From contig JBPOJB010000012.1 in the NCBI GenBank assembly GCA_052034005.1, forward strand, positions 62,001 to 126,000: a DNA stretch of 64,000 bases, given 5' to 3'. The position numbers were made by a program, and so were the translations under genes. Below the pieces are notes generated by a model, which was not told the DNA's origin, ran no database searches, and saw only the letters and a program-made list of their open reading frames with translations. Below, in pieces: positions 34,252 to 47,376 of this stretch. Within the stretch, counting starts at the first letter, position 1; each line of letters begins with the position of its first letter. This DNA is from JAAYDI01 sp052034005 (GTDB taxonomy: Bacteria > Planctomycetota > Planctomycetia > Pirellulales > Pirellulaceae).

Positions 34252-36173
34252 CGCCGACTCAGTTCATGCACCGCATCGACCAGTGCGATGGCGTTGTCGA
34301 CGGGTGTCTGCGGCAGGACCCCGTGTCCGAGATTGAAGATATGACCGGATCGTCCGGCCGCCCGGGCCAGGACATCCGCCACGCGTTGGCGCACGTACGC
34401 GCGGTCGGCCAACAGCACACACGGGTCAAGGTTCCCCTGGATTGCGCGGTCCGTGGCAACGGCCCGCCATGCGTCATCCAACGGCATGCGCCAGTCCACT
34501 CCGACCACCGCGCGGTGGCCTTCGCCCAGTAGTGGGTTCAGGGCCGGGTTGCCCGTTGCGAAGTTGATCACCGGCACGCCGGGCGAAATCTGGGCGATGA
34601 TTTGCTGGACGTACGGCAGCACGAACTGGCGGTAGTCGCCGACGCTCAGGCACCCGCTCCAGGAATCGAACAGTTGGACGGCCTGCGCGCCGGCGGCGAT
34701 TTGGGCGTTGAGGTAGCGCGTCACCGCCCGCACGAAGCGGTCCATCAGCGCCTGCCAGGCGCCCGGATCGCGATACATGATCGTCTTGGTGTGGATGTAG
34801 TTGCGGCTGGATCCGCCTTCGATCGTGTAGCTGGCCAGGGTGAACGGAGCGCCCGCGAAGCCGATCAACGGGATCTGTGGCGGGAGGTCGCGGCGCGTCT
34901 GCCGCACCGCCTCCATCACGAAGTGCAAGGCCTCGACATGTTCCAGCTCCAGGATGCGGTCGACATCGCGCGGGTCCCGCACGGGGTTGTGCACGACCGG
35001 CCCTCCGTGTGCCGTGAATTCCAGGTCGAGTCCCATGGGTTCGAGGATCGGCAGCAGATCGGAGAACACGATGGCGGCGTCCACGCCGAGCCGTGCCACG
35101 GCCGTGCACATGACTTCGCTGCACAGGGCGGGATCCCGGCACAACTCGAGGAACGTGACTTTCTCGCGCACCTGGCGGTACTCGGCCATATAGCGGCCCG
35201 CCTGCCGCATCAGCCAGACCGGCGTGACGTCGGTCGGTTCGCGGCGACAGGCCTTCATGAACGGGCTGTCGTGCCAGGGCGCTTGAGGATCGACCGTGCG
35301 TGCCGTCCCGTCCACGAGTTGGACATGGATGCGGTTCTTGGTTTCCAGCAGGGCGGCTGCGCGGCACGCCCCGTCGCGCACCAGGTGTCCGAGCTTCGCC
35401 TGTGCGGGCACCACATCGACCGGCAGGCCATGCTGCCGCAACATGCGGCTGGTCGTCGGCCCAATGGACCCGACCACCATCCGCGACATGGCCTGTCGCA
35501 ACCGGGCCTCGATCCCCAGCCGCCGAGCAGTCCGCAGCACGTGGGTGACCTGGACGGCGGAGGCAAACAGCGCCACGTCCACCTGTCCATCCGCCAGGTT
35601 CCGCACGGCCTGTTCCAGCGGCTGCGGGTCGTCCGGCAGCTCCCAGCGATAGGCGGGGATCGCCACGACGCGTGCGCCGCGCGCTTCCAGGCCGGCGATG
35701 AGGCTGACGTTCGACTCGCCACACTCCTGGACCGCCACGACCTGATGATCGACCGGCACATGCCGATCGACGATGCTGAGCAGTTCGCGCCAGGTGTGCG
35801 GTTCGGCCGCGACATGGGTCGGCACCAGCCCGGCTTCCCGCATGGCGCGGGCCGTCTTGGGTCCGCGGGCGATGGTGACGGTATCAGCCAGCGCGTGCAG
35901 GTAGCGGTCCCGCGGCAGTCGGCGTTCGACGCTCGTGAGCAGGTACTGGAAGCCGACACCGGTCAGGAATATCACGACGCCGAAATCTCCGACCAGGAGT
36001 CGGCCGCCGAAATCGGCGGCCGCCGCCGAATCCGTCGGTGGCACCTCGCGCACCGACGGCGTGACGGATGCGACGCCGTCGAACCGTTCGATCAGCCGGG
36101 CGACTTCCGCGGCGTGCCGGCTTTCGAACGCGGCCACGCGCAAGCGGCGGTAGCTGGGGGAAGACTCGTCCAT
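34248..36173 (-). CDS. hemE: Uroporphyrinogen-III synthase / uroporphyrinogen decarboxylase fusion (HemD-HemE)
   Basis: A 641-residue fusion catalysing two consecutive heme-pathway steps. Residues about 1-275 form uroporphyrinogen-III synthase (HemD): bilobed pattern with RRLRVAAFESRHAAEVARLI, a VVIFLTGVGFQYLL strand and VVGSIGPTTSRMLRQHGL. Residues about 300-641 form uroporphyrinogen decarboxylase (HemE): the N-terminal RQAGRYMAEYRQVRE motif, the catalytic aspartate region IVFSDLLPILEPMGLDLEF, and the substrate loop GGSSRNYIHTK. The unstable intermediate uroporphyrinogen III would pass directly from one site to the next. The ATG at 36173 follows an AGGGGG site. A terminator 17 nt upstream isolates it from the cysteine-rich gene. 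No frameshift is visible at the junction, so the fusion looks real. Confidence 0.93.
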   Translation of the reverse strand: MDESSPSYRRLRVAAFESRHAAEVARLIERFDGVASVTPSVREVPPTDSAAAADFGGRLLVGDFGVVIFLTGVGFQYLLTSVERRLPRDRYLHALADTVTIARGPKTARAMREAGLVPTHVAAEPHTWRELLSIVDRHVPVDHQVVAVQECGESNVSLIAGLEARGARVVAIPAYRWELPDDPQPLEQAVRNLADGQVDVALFASAVQVTHVLRTARRLGIEARLRQAMSRMVVGSIGPTTSRMLRQHGLPVDVVPAQAKLGHLVRDGACRAAALLETKNRIHVQLVDGTARTVDPQAPWHDSPFMKACRREPTDVTPVWLMRQAGRYMAEYRQVREKVTFLELCRDPALCSEVMCTAVARLGVDAAIVFSDLLPILEPMGLDLEFTAHGGPVVHNPVRDPRDVDRILELEHVEALHFVMEAVRQTRRDLPPQIPLIGFAGAPFTLASYTIEGGSSRNYIHTKTIMYRDPGAWQALMDRFVRAVTRYLNAQIAAGAQAVQLFDSWSGCLSVGDYRQFVLPYVQQIIAQISPGVPVINFATGNPALNPLLGEGHRAVVGVDWRMPLDDAWRAVATDRAIQGNLDPCVLLADRAYVRQRVADVLARAAGRSGHIFNLGHGVLPQTPVDNAIALVDAVHELSRR

Positions 36174-36189
36174 GCCCCCTATCCTAAAC

Positions 36190-36224
36190 GAAAAAGGCCT
36201 GCCCGTCTGGTGGACGGGCAGGCC
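36190..36224 (-). terminator. Intrinsic terminator of the cysteine-rich gene
   Basis: A perfect 12-bp stem (36196-36207 with 36213-36224) and 5-nt loop. On the minus strand it is followed by TTTTT (36195-36191). It lies 32 nt after the stop of the minus-strand cysteine-rich gene, and just upstream of the hemD-hemE start. Confidence 0.88.
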
Positions 36225-36255
36225 GCTGGTTATGGTCACCAATGAACTGGCGGAC

Positions 36256-37068
36256 TTAACGGACAAAAGTAGTCTGAATGAAGCGGCGCTGGGCCGGCAG
36301 GAACGCGGAAGGATCGACTACCGGAGCCGGTCCGACCTCGTCCTTCTGCTCGACCTCTTTGGGCGCATTGGCGCGAGCACCTTTCTCGGCACCGCACACA
36401 GGCTCACAGCCACAGCCCGGATCCTCACAGCCGCAGCCCGGGTCCTCGCAGCCGCAGGTCACTTCGCAGCAGCTCTTCTTGCAGCAGCGCTTGCCGAAGA
36501 TGCGGTCCAACAGACCGACCCGGCAACGCTTCTTGCAGCATTTGACCTCGCAACCACAACCCGGATCCTCACAGCCGCAGCCCGGATCCTCGCAGCCACA
36601 CGCCGGCTCGTCGCAGCAGTCGCAGCAGTTCGTGACGCGACAGTGCTTCTTGCTGTGCAGCTTGCGGAACAGGTTCAACAACGGGGTCCGGCGGCATTTC
36701 TTGCAGCAGCAAGTCGCCTCGCAGCCACACGTCGGCTGCTCGCAGCCGCAGCCCGGATCCTCACAACCACACACCGGCTCGTCGCAGCAATCGCAGCAGC
36801 TCTTGGTGCACTTGCAGCTGCGGAGCAGGTTCAACAGCGGCGTCCTGCGGCACTTCGGCTTGCAGGCCACACAGCACGCATCGCATCCATTATCACAGCC
36901 GCAGCTGGGTCCTGGATCCACACAACACGGCTTGTCACAACAGGTCACTTTGTCGCAGCAACCGTTGTAATGCGTTCCGAGCATTCGGTCGAGTAAATCC
37001 AACCCGAAGCTCTGGGTGCAAAGGCCGAAGCCGAGCACCAACGATCCAACTAAGATGTTCCACTTCAT
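36256..37068 (-). CDS. Secreted cysteine-rich repeat protein
   Basis: A 270-residue exported protein with 55 cysteines (20 %). A signal peptide (ILVGSLVLGFGLCTQSFG) is followed by blocks of CGCEDPGCGCE-type repeats separated by basic hydrophobic spacers such as KCRRTPLLNLLRSC and RCRVGLLDRIFGKRC. The C-terminal 45 residues lack cysteine (VDPSAFLPAQRRFIQTTFVR-like). The arrangement suggests a disulfide-crosslinked wall or surface protein, or a metal-binding protein; neither is shown. The gene is flanked by a strong terminator and by 520 bp of upstream sequence, so it is probably monocistronic. The ATG at 37068 follows AAAGGAG. Confidence 0.85.
   Translation of the reverse strand: MKWNILVGSLVLGFGLCTQSFGLDLLDRMLGTHYNGCCDKVTCCDKPCCVDPGPSCGCDNGCDACCVACKPKCRRTPLLNLLRSCKCTKSCCDCCDEPVCGCEDPGCGCEQPTCGCEATCCCKKCRRTPLLNLFRKLHSKKHCRVTNCCDCCDEPACGCEDPGCGCEDPGCGCEVKCCKKRCRVGLLDRIFGKRCCKKSCCEVTCGCEDPGCGCEDPGCGCEPVCGAEKGARANAPKEVEQKDEVGPAPVVDPSAFLPAQRRFIQTTFVR
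36402..36800 (-). repeat. Short-period coding repeats in the cysteine-rich gene
   Basis: Repeated 18-bp stretches related to CAGCCGCAGCCCGGATCC occur in at least seven places (for example near 36412, 36430, 36556, 36574, 36745). They encode the EDPGCGCE units. The near-identity at DNA level indicates recent duplication or recombination. Confidence 0.75.
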
Positions 37069-37592
37069 CGAGCCACGTCTCCTTTACGATGGAACTTTCG
37101 AACTGGCGCATTTCCCGGGTCGGCCTGCGCACTTGAGCTGATCGGCGTACTGAGTCACTCGCCGGAAAACTCAAACTGTCAGTTGATTCTCCCTCTTGGA
37201 GATAATCGATCGGGGTGTGCCTTACTGGGGTGGGCTATGCGGAGGTCGGTGGTGCTGTACACCGCAAACCACGCAGTGTCATACGCCAGAACCGGTCGAG
37301 CCATTCCTTGACCCGATAAGTCCGCTCCGGTTGGCCTGACGCGTCGTTGCGTGCCGCTCACGGAGAGGCACTCGCGTCAAGTGACATGTACCGTATCGGT
37401 CCAGCCGGCGCACGGCCTTGAGCGAGCGGAAACAATTTTCGGCAAGTGGTTTAGATCAACTGTTGCGTCGAGATTACGGCCTGGTGGAACTGGCGAAACC
37501 TTGCCGCGCAGGCCCCCCAGGCGTTGTGGCAGACAGGCCGTCCAGCTGCTATAGTAAGCTGCACGACGACCCATGCTCTGATCCCCAAATGC
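37069..37592. other. Intergenic region between the cysteine-rich and PQQ-propeller genes (524 bp)
   Basis: Divergent intergenic region. A -10-like TATAGT lies at 37550-37555, about 37 nt before the propeller gene, with a poorly spaced TTGTGG (37524-37529) upstream. No good promoter was seen for the cysteine-rich gene, so it may use another sigma factor. No ORF or RNA gene recognised. Confidence 0.45.
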
Positions 37593-39518
<1,926 letters not shown>

Positions 39519-39521
39519 CCG

Positions 39522-40217
39522 CTACAGGAACTTCAACCCGGCCATCACGGCCCAGGCATCCGCGCGGTAGTCGTCCAACTGGCCTGCCTGGACATCCAGA
39601 ATGACCGTGTAGAGCCGCCCGTTGCGCAGGGTCACGAGCACTTCGCGGTCGGCCCCGTATCGCCCGCTGCCCACTTGAAAGACCTGCTGCGTCCGGTACG
39701 CAATACAGGGGACGTCCCCCAAGACCAGCGCCCAGCACTGGCCTTCCATCGCTTGCCGCATCTTGCCTTCCAACGAGCCGAGGAGCCGCTCCCGGAACTC
39801 CAGCAGATTCTCGCGGCGGACATCGCGCGGTTGCGGAAAACTCGCGGCACGCGCCTCGATGGTGATACGCGGCAGCGGAAATGCCCGGTCAAACAGGAAT
39901 CGCGCGACGCATTTCGGGTCGCGCGATGCCACATGCCAGTCGACCGGCGGGGCGGCCCGCACGCGGCCCTCATCCAGGTCGGGCAGGAAGTCGGCCAAAG
40001 CAGACAGTTCGTCCGCGGAGTACGCGAAGACCTCCAACGTCTCGGCCGACACCTGCGCCGCCGCGCCGGCCGGCAGGCTGACCGGGCGCCCTCGATGACT
40101 CATCAGATACACCGCTGCGACCGTCAGGCCGACCAGCGCCAGAGCAAACAGGGTGTGCCACCACGGCAGCCGCCACGGGCGGCGTCCACCGTTGGGGGAG
40201 GGAGCCTCGTGGGTCAT
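39522..40217 (-). CDS. Membrane-anchored hypothetical protein
   Basis: A 231-residue protein with one N-terminal helix (HTLFALALVGLTVAAVYLM) and an external domain of mixed alpha/beta character. The end (LVTLRNGRLYTVILDVQAG followed by DAWAVMAGLKFL) shows strand-turn-strand patterning. I do not recognise the family. ATG 40217 is preferred to the adjacent GTG at 40220. It lies 82 bp downstream of the small lysine-rich gene on the same strand and may be cotranscribed. Confidence 0.65.
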   Translation of the reverse strand: MTHEAPSPNGGRRPWRLPWWHTLFALALVGLTVAAVYLMSHRGRPVSLPAGAAAQVSAETLEVFAYSADELSALADFLPDLDEGRVRAAPPVDWHVASRDPKCVARFLFDRAFPLPRITIEARAASFPQPRDVRRENLLEFRERLLGSLEGKMRQAMEGQCWALVLGDVPCIAYRTQQVFQVGSGRYGADREVLVTLRNGRLYTVILDVQAGQLDDYRADAWAVMAGLKFL

Positions 40218-40299
40218 CACACGGTCCTCAGCAGAGACTGGGGACTACCGGCCGGTGCGGCGCGGGGCCCGGCGGATCTCGCGCGAGGCGGCCGCCAGA

Positions 40300-40599
40300 T
40301 CAGGCACCAAATGTCTCTTTGACTTTCTGGACGAAATGGGGCGTCTTACCCGACTGGCTCAGGGCTTCCGCCTTCTTGTCGGCTTCTTTCTTCTGGTTGA
40401 ATTCGAACGTCGCCACGCGCTTGAGCGACTGGTTGAACACGCCCCAGTAGACTTTCTTGCGCAGCTCGGCAGGCTCCTTGGCCCGGCTGGCGCGTTTGGT
40501 GGTCTTCTTGACGACCGCCTTTTTCTTGCCCTCCTCGGCCTTCTCCGCCGCTTCGACCTCTTCGCGCAACGCTTTCCGGTTTACTATTTTTCTCGCCAT
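40300..40599 (-). CDS. Small lysine-rich protein
   Basis: A 99-residue basic protein. The N-terminal half is a charged helix rich in Lys/Ala/Glu (EEVEAAEKAEEGKKKAVVKK), the C-terminal half a compact segment with VYWGVFNQSLKRVATFEFNQ. The basic tail resembles nucleic-acid-binding tails, but no domain is recognised. The well-patterned second half makes it a likely real gene. Confidence 0.7.
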   Translation of the reverse strand: MARKIVNRKALREEVEAAEKAEEGKKKAVVKKTTKRASRAKEPAELRKKVYWGVFNQSLKRVATFEFNQKKEADKKAEALSQSGKTPHFVQKVKETFGA

Positions 40600-40785
40600 G
40601 GGTTCTCGTCTTGCACGGGACCGCGGGATTGCCTGGGCTCATCGTACCCCATTCCGAGCCCGATGGCCAGTTGGCCTGTCAGGGCCCCACGCGCGACGGG
40701 ACCGGCAGGCGCGGCGCCGCCGGCCGTGCGGGTGCCGGGCGCGCCGGGGTCAGACGCGGCCGGATGGAACGCGCCGCGAACGCGC

Positions 40786-42024
40786 TCAGGCGGCCCGGCG
40801 GCGGGGGCCGGTTGCCGGCCGCCATTCGAGCTGCCGCAAGATGTACTCCGCGGCCTGACGCGTGGCGCCGGGCTTGCAGAACCGCGACCGGAGCGAGGTC
40901 AGTTGATCGACGCGGCGGCGGTACTCGGCAGGTGTCCGGAGCCAGTGGATGATGTGGTCCGCCAGCTGGACTGACTTATCCGTACAGGCCGGATACTCGG
41001 GCAGCGGCACGCGCTCTGCGCCGGGGTGGCTGGGATCGTAGGGCGCATGAGTCAGGTCGAACCGGTCGTCGCAGGCCAACAGGTTGACCAGCGTCATGTA
41101 CTTGCAACGCAGCAGGAAGTGCTTCGCGATGAAATACATGCGGGGATCGACCCAGTAATGGATGACGGACGGCTTCGCGTAGTACATCAACTCGAGCGAC
41201 ACGGACCCCGAACAGGCCAGGCAACACGTGCTCAGTTGAATGACCTCGCTCGTGCGACCGACAAACACGTCCACCGGGAGGCTGCTGCCGGCCAGCATCG
41301 CGCGGGCCATCTCCCCTTGCTGCTCGTTGAAGCTGGCGATGGCGAACCGCGTGCCCGGCACCTGCGCCGCGATCCGCGCGGCGGCCCTGAGAAACACGGG
41401 CAGGTTGGTACGCACCTCCTGCAGGCGCGAGCCCGGCAGGATTCCAACTAGGTGCTGCTCGGCATCCCCGGCATGCCGCATCAGGAACTCGCGGTCGACC
41501 ACCTGCTTCGTGAGCTGGTCGAAATAGGGATGGCCCACATGGACTGCGGCACATCCACGCTGCCGATACCATTCGGCTTCAAAGGGAAGCTTGCACAGCA
41601 CGTGGTCGACCAGGCGGCGCAGCTTGCGGATCCGCCAGGCGCCCCAGGCCCACATCTGCGGCGCTCCATAGTAAATCACCGGAATCCCGCGCGCCTTGGC
41701 CCGGCGGGCAATCCACCAGTTGAAACCCGGGTAGTCGATCAGGACGACCGCGTCCGGCCGCTCCAGGCGGAAATACCGATCCGCCTGTCTCAGGAGTCGC
41801 CAGAACTTGGGCAGGTTCACGATCGCCCGGACGAACCACATCACGGCCAATTCGGTGAGATCGGCCAGCATCTCCATGCCGGCCGCCCGCATCCGCGGGC
41901 CGCCGAAGCCGACGGCACGCAGCCCCGGCCGTTGCTGTGTGAGCATCGCGATCAGATTGGCCCCGTGCAGATCGCCACTGGGCTCGCCCACCGAGAAAAA
42001 AACGGTCAAGTTCCTCGTCGTCAT
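40786..42024 (-). CDS. lpxB: Lipid-A-disaccharide synthase
   Basis: A 412-residue GT-B glycosyltransferase (family GT19) that joins lipid X and UDP-diacylglucosamine at the cytoplasmic face of the inner membrane, an essential lipid A step. Family motifs are VFFSVGEPSGDLHGANLIA at the N-terminus, PDAVVLIDYPGFNWWIARRAK, VIYYGAPQMWAWG, the linker GILPGSRLQEVRTNLPVF and the donor site CCLACSGSVSLELMYY. ATG 42024 is preferred; ATG 42033 is also in frame. With the LptD and LptF/G homologues this indicates an LPS-bearing outer membrane. Confidence 0.95.
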   Translation of the reverse strand: MTTRNLTVFFSVGEPSGDLHGANLIAMLTQQRPGLRAVGFGGPRMRAAGMEMLADLTELAVMWFVRAIVNLPKFWRLLRQADRYFRLERPDAVVLIDYPGFNWWIARRAKARGIPVIYYGAPQMWAWGAWRIRKLRRLVDHVLCKLPFEAEWYRQRGCAAVHVGHPYFDQLTKQVVDREFLMRHAGDAEQHLVGILPGSRLQEVRTNLPVFLRAAARIAAQVPGTRFAIASFNEQQGEMARAMLAGSSLPVDVFVGRTSEVIQLSTCCLACSGSVSLELMYYAKPSVIHYWVDPRMYFIAKHFLLRCKYMTLVNLLACDDRFDLTHAPYDPSHPGAERVPLPEYPACTDKSVQLADHIIHWLRTPAEYRRRVDQLTSLRSRFCKPGATRQAAEYILRQLEWRPATGPRRRAA

Positions 42025-42231
42025 CGTCTGCATCCCGTCCCCGGCCCGCTCGTCCTCCCGGATGGCCGGGAAGTATGCCAGAACGAAAGGAACGGGAACA
42101 GGCCAAAAATCAGGACTGCAGGACTGCCCGGTTCGCGGTCCGTGCGTCTGGACCGAGCGGGGCGGCTCGGACCTACCGACGGTGGGCGCCCCCGGCGAGG
42201 CGCGCAGCCGGCCCCGCGGCCCGCCTGGGCG

Positions 42232-42792
42232 TCAGGCGTGCGGCCGAGCCGCCAGCAGCATCTCGAGGTAGCTGCGCCGTTCCGGGGCGGCCAGGTCCAG
42301 TTGGGTGGCCAGCGCCACCAGGTTCGCCTGGGCATCCTGCAGCGTGTCGGCGCGGGCCCGGATCTCCAGCTCGACGAACAGGCCGAGTTGCTCGACGTCG
42401 TCGAGCGTCGCCTCCACGGTCCAGCCATTCCACGTGAAGCGGCCGCAGCGGCGGCGCTTCTTCACCTGGGCCACGCTCCGGAACCCGAGCGCGTGGAGCA
42501 GCTGCACGTATTGGGGCGTGAGCTGCTCGCCGCTGGCCAGCGGCAACTCCAGCTCCTGGCGCGTCTTGGTGGCCCGGTCGAGCTTCGGGCCCTTGTAGGT
42601 CACCCGGTTGTCCCGCCCGGTCCGCCGGATGCGCAGCGCCTCGTCGGTCCGTGCAAAATCCCGTGTCGGATGCGCGAAGTAGTGATCCACCTGCTCGATC
42701 GTCTCGCCGAAGTGCGCCCCCAGCGCGATCAGCTGTTGAGCCACCGGCGCCAGGTCGCTCACCGGGAACTTGTTCTCCACTTCGTACCACAT
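42232..42792 (-). CDS. CYTH-domain protein (class IV adenylate cyclase / triphosphatase family)
   Basis: A 186-residue CYTH-fold protein. The N-terminal WYEVENKFPV carries the ExExK signature, with later strands LRIRRTGRDNRVTYKGPK and TRQELELPL placing the expected basic and acidic residues of the triphosphate tunnel. The family includes adenylate cyclase CyaB, thiamine triphosphatase and tripolyphosphatase. It starts 12 bp after the thiE stop on the same strand, so it is almost certainly co-transcribed with it. That context favours a thiamine-related triphosphatase, but this is inference. Confidence 0.85.
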   Translation of the reverse strand: MWYEVENKFPVSDLAPVAQQLIALGAHFGETIEQVDHYFAHPTRDFARTDEALRIRRTGRDNRVTYKGPKLDRATKTRQELELPLASGEQLTPQYVQLLHALGFRSVAQVKKRRRCGRFTWNGWTVEATLDDVEQLGLFVELEIRARADTLQDAQANLVALATQLDLAAPERRSYLEMLLAARPHA

Positions 42793-42804
42793 GGCCGGAC
42801 TCCG

Positions 42805-43875
42805 TCAGGCAAGGGCGGATTTGAGTTCCCGCGCGGCCGCGGCCGGATCGGGCGCGCTGATCAGGCTGTGGCTGACTGCCACGCGCGCGAAACCGGCCGC
42901 GCACACCTGTGCGATGTTGGCCGGCCCGATCCCGCCGATCGCGAACGCCGGCAGCCGGATTTCCCGGCCCACCTGCCGCAGCAACTCCACGCCGGCCAGC
43001 TGCGCGAACTGCTTGGTCGCCGAGGGGAAGGTCGGCCCGCACCCCAGGTAGTTGGCGCCGTCGAGCACGGCCCGACGCGCTTGATCGATCGTGTGGGTCG
43101 AGACGCCGATCAGCGCCTGGACGCCCAGCACCGCCCGAGCGTCCTGGACGCTGATTTCGTCCTGCCCCACATGGACGCCGTCCGCGTGGGCCAGCGCGGC
43201 CAGATCCGCGCGGTCATTCATGATGAACAGAACGTGATGCGCCCGCGTCGCCGCGCGCAGCAGATGCGCCCGCTCGAGCAACTCGCGATCGCTCAACCGC
43301 TTGTCCCGCAGCTGCAACACGTCCACGCCGCCCTGCAGAAGCTGGTCCACCAGCCGGCTGAACTCGCCGACCGATGCGCGTCCGTCGACGAGCACGTAGA
43401 GCCGCGCCGCGGCGAGCCGGTCGACGCTCGTGCCCAACAACGTGATGGCACGCTCGACCGTGTAGGCGCGGTACCGCAGCGCCTCGAGCCGGGGCGCGGC
43501 CGACGGCGCCAGGATCTTGGCATACTCCTCCAAGCTGCGTAGAGCCTGCTGCACGCGGCCCCAGTTGGCCGCCACCACCGAACCGACATCACCCCGCTGA
43601 TATTCGCCGTCCGTCCGCACGCCCGTCCCGACATCCCGCAGCGTGTCACGAGCCAGGTGCAGATCCTCCGCCGCCACACCCTGCAGCGCACCGATCAGGT
43701 CATGCCGCATCTGCTTGCACAACGAGACTAGATGCGGATCCTCCCAGACGAACCGTACATACTCCTCCACCACGCGCAGGCCTTCCAGGCAACGATTGCG
43801 GTTCGCATCCACGATCCGCAGGACCGTGGTCCGGCCGGCAGGGTCCATCATCGGCGGCGGCATCTGAGCAGGCAT
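42805..43875 (-). CDS. thiE: Thiamine phosphate synthase with ThiD2-like N-terminal domain
   Basis: A 356-residue two-domain protein of the thiamine pathway. The C-terminal domain (residues about 155-356) is the TIM-barrel ThiE that joins HMP-PP to THZ-P: LQLRDKRLSDRELLERA, FIMNDRADLAALAHADGVHVGQDE and YLGCGPTFPSATK are the diphosphate-binding motifs. The N-terminal 150 residues (ILR-IVDANRNRCLEGLRVVEEYVRF) match the ThiD2 extension found in some ThiE proteins. ATG 43875 is used. The CYTH gene follows directly. Confidence 0.93.
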   Translation of the reverse strand: MPAQMPPPMMDPAGRTTVLRIVDANRNRCLEGLRVVEEYVRFVWEDPHLVSLCKQMRHDLIGALQGVAAEDLHLARDTLRDVGTGVRTDGEYQRGDVGSVVAANWGRVQQALRSLEEYAKILAPSAAPRLEALRYRAYTVERAITLLGTSVDRLAAARLYVLVDGRASVGEFSRLVDQLLQGGVDVLQLRDKRLSDRELLERAHLLRAATRAHHVLFIMNDRADLAALAHADGVHVGQDEISVQDARAVLGVQALIGVSTHTIDQARRAVLDGANYLGCGPTFPSATKQFAQLAGVELLRQVGREIRLPAFAIGGIGPANIAQVCAAGFARVAVSHSLISAPDPAAAARELKSALA

Positions 43876-43940
43876 GGCGGCTCCCCAAGGCGCCCGTGGA
43901 GTCTGACCCTTAGTTTGTAGCAGATCGGCGTCCTTTTGCC

Positions 43941-43969
43941 TTGCCGCCAGGCGCCCCAGCCGCTACAAT
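43941..43969 (+). promoter_or_regulatory. Promoter of the membrane TPR-like gene
   Basis: -35 TTGCCG (43941-43946), 17 bp spacer, -10 TACAAT (43964-43969). Leader of about 66 nt to the GTG at 44042. Confidence 0.55.
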
Positions 43970-44041
43970 CCGCCCCGCCCTGCCCCGCGACGCGCCGGGG
44001 CCATGCGCCTGCGAGCCGGTCGAGCAAGGGAGCGAACCAAC

Positions 44042-44593
44042 GTGCGACAGACGCCCCCAGAGAGCCGGATCACCTGTCTGTGGCCGGGGCTGCGCCGGCT
44101 GTGGTACCACGCGGATGTCTCGAGCCTGGCGGTCGCGGCCACGTTCGCCGCGCTGCTGAACGTGGCGCTCTGGGCCAGCTTCGTGCGTTACGACACCGTT
44201 TCGACCGCCTGGCGCACCGGGGCGTGGCTCTCGCTGGCCCTGTTCTGGTTGTTCGGGCTATGGCAAGGGGGCCGGGAACCCTCCCCGGCAGGGGGCCAGC
44301 CGGGTGAGGAGAGCCAGCAGGACTTGTTTATTCGCGCGCAGTCCCAATACTTAAGGGGACATTGGATGGAAGCCCAAATGCTGCTTGAGGAACTGACTGG
44401 ACGCGATCCAGGCGACGTAGAGGCCCATCTGTTGCTCGCCTCGGTGTACCGGAGAGCGCGACGTATCGACTTGTCTCGTCGCCAGTTACGGAAACTCCAG
44501 GACCATCCCGGTGCAGCCAAGTGGCGTTTTGAGATCGGCCGCGAACTGGCAACCCTCCAGGCGCCGCCGGTGGAGAATGTCCGTGCGGCCTGA
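44042..44593 (+). CDS. Membrane protein with TPR-like C-terminal domain
   Basis: A 183-residue protein. Two hydrophobic segments (about residues 30-47, SLAVAATFAALLNVALWA; about 59-77, WRTGAWLSLALFWLFGLW) precede helical repeats (FIRAQSQYLRGHWMEAQMLLEEL and AHLLLASVYRRARRIDLSRRQL) of TPR type. The GTG at 44042 with an AAGGGAG site upstream is chosen over ATG 44003. It precedes clpC by 214 bp; a functional link is not evident. Confidence 0.72.
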   Translation: MRQTPPESRITCLWPGLRRLWYHADVSSLAVAATFAALLNVALWASFVRYDTVSTAWRTGAWLSLALFWLFGLWQGGREPSPAGGQPGEESQQDLFIRAQSQYLRGHWMEAQMLLEELTGRDPGDVEAHLLLASVYRRARRIDLSRRQLRKLQDHPGAAKWRFEIGRELATLQAPPVENVRAA

Positions 44594-44771
44594 GCGTTCT
44601 GGGCGGGCATTGCAGGGCACCCATCCGACGTGACCAAATCCGTGGGGAGTCAGGGATCTCCTCGAATTGCGAGGTACGGTGTAGTAGCAAGGCAGGGTGT
44701 GGAAAACGGGCCATGTGGTGAACGGCCCACGAGGCGGACCGACGTTCGCAGAAGGCTGATAGCTTGGTTGT

Positions 44772-44786
44772 CGGTCGACTCGACCG
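44772..44786. promoter_or_regulatory. 15-bp palindrome in the clpC leader
   Basis: CGGTCGA - C - TCGACCG, perfect 7-bp arms with a single central base, ending 21 bp before the clpC ATG. It is a candidate operator or an mRNA hairpin near the ribosome site. It does not match the CtsR or CIRCE heat-shock sites I know. Confidence 0.4.
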
Positions 44787-44807
44787 GCAGTGTGAGAGGA
44801 TTCTCCC

Positions 44808-47339
<2,532 letters not shown>

Positions 47340-47358
47340 TCCCGGCAGCAGCAGGCGG

Positions 47359-47376
47359 GCGCCGCCGCCGCGGCGC
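47359..47376 (+). terminator. GC-rich 3' hairpin after clpC
   Basis: 7-bp stem (GCGCCGC at 47359-47365 with GCGGCGC at 47370-47376) and 4-nt loop, 19 nt after the stop. No T-tract, so termination is uncertain. Confidence 0.35.

Noticed and set aside
37255..37261. Third CTGTACA copy in the intergenic region before the PQQ-propeller gene
   Set aside because: A lone heptamer with no partner at 20 bp; expected by chance in 64 kb.
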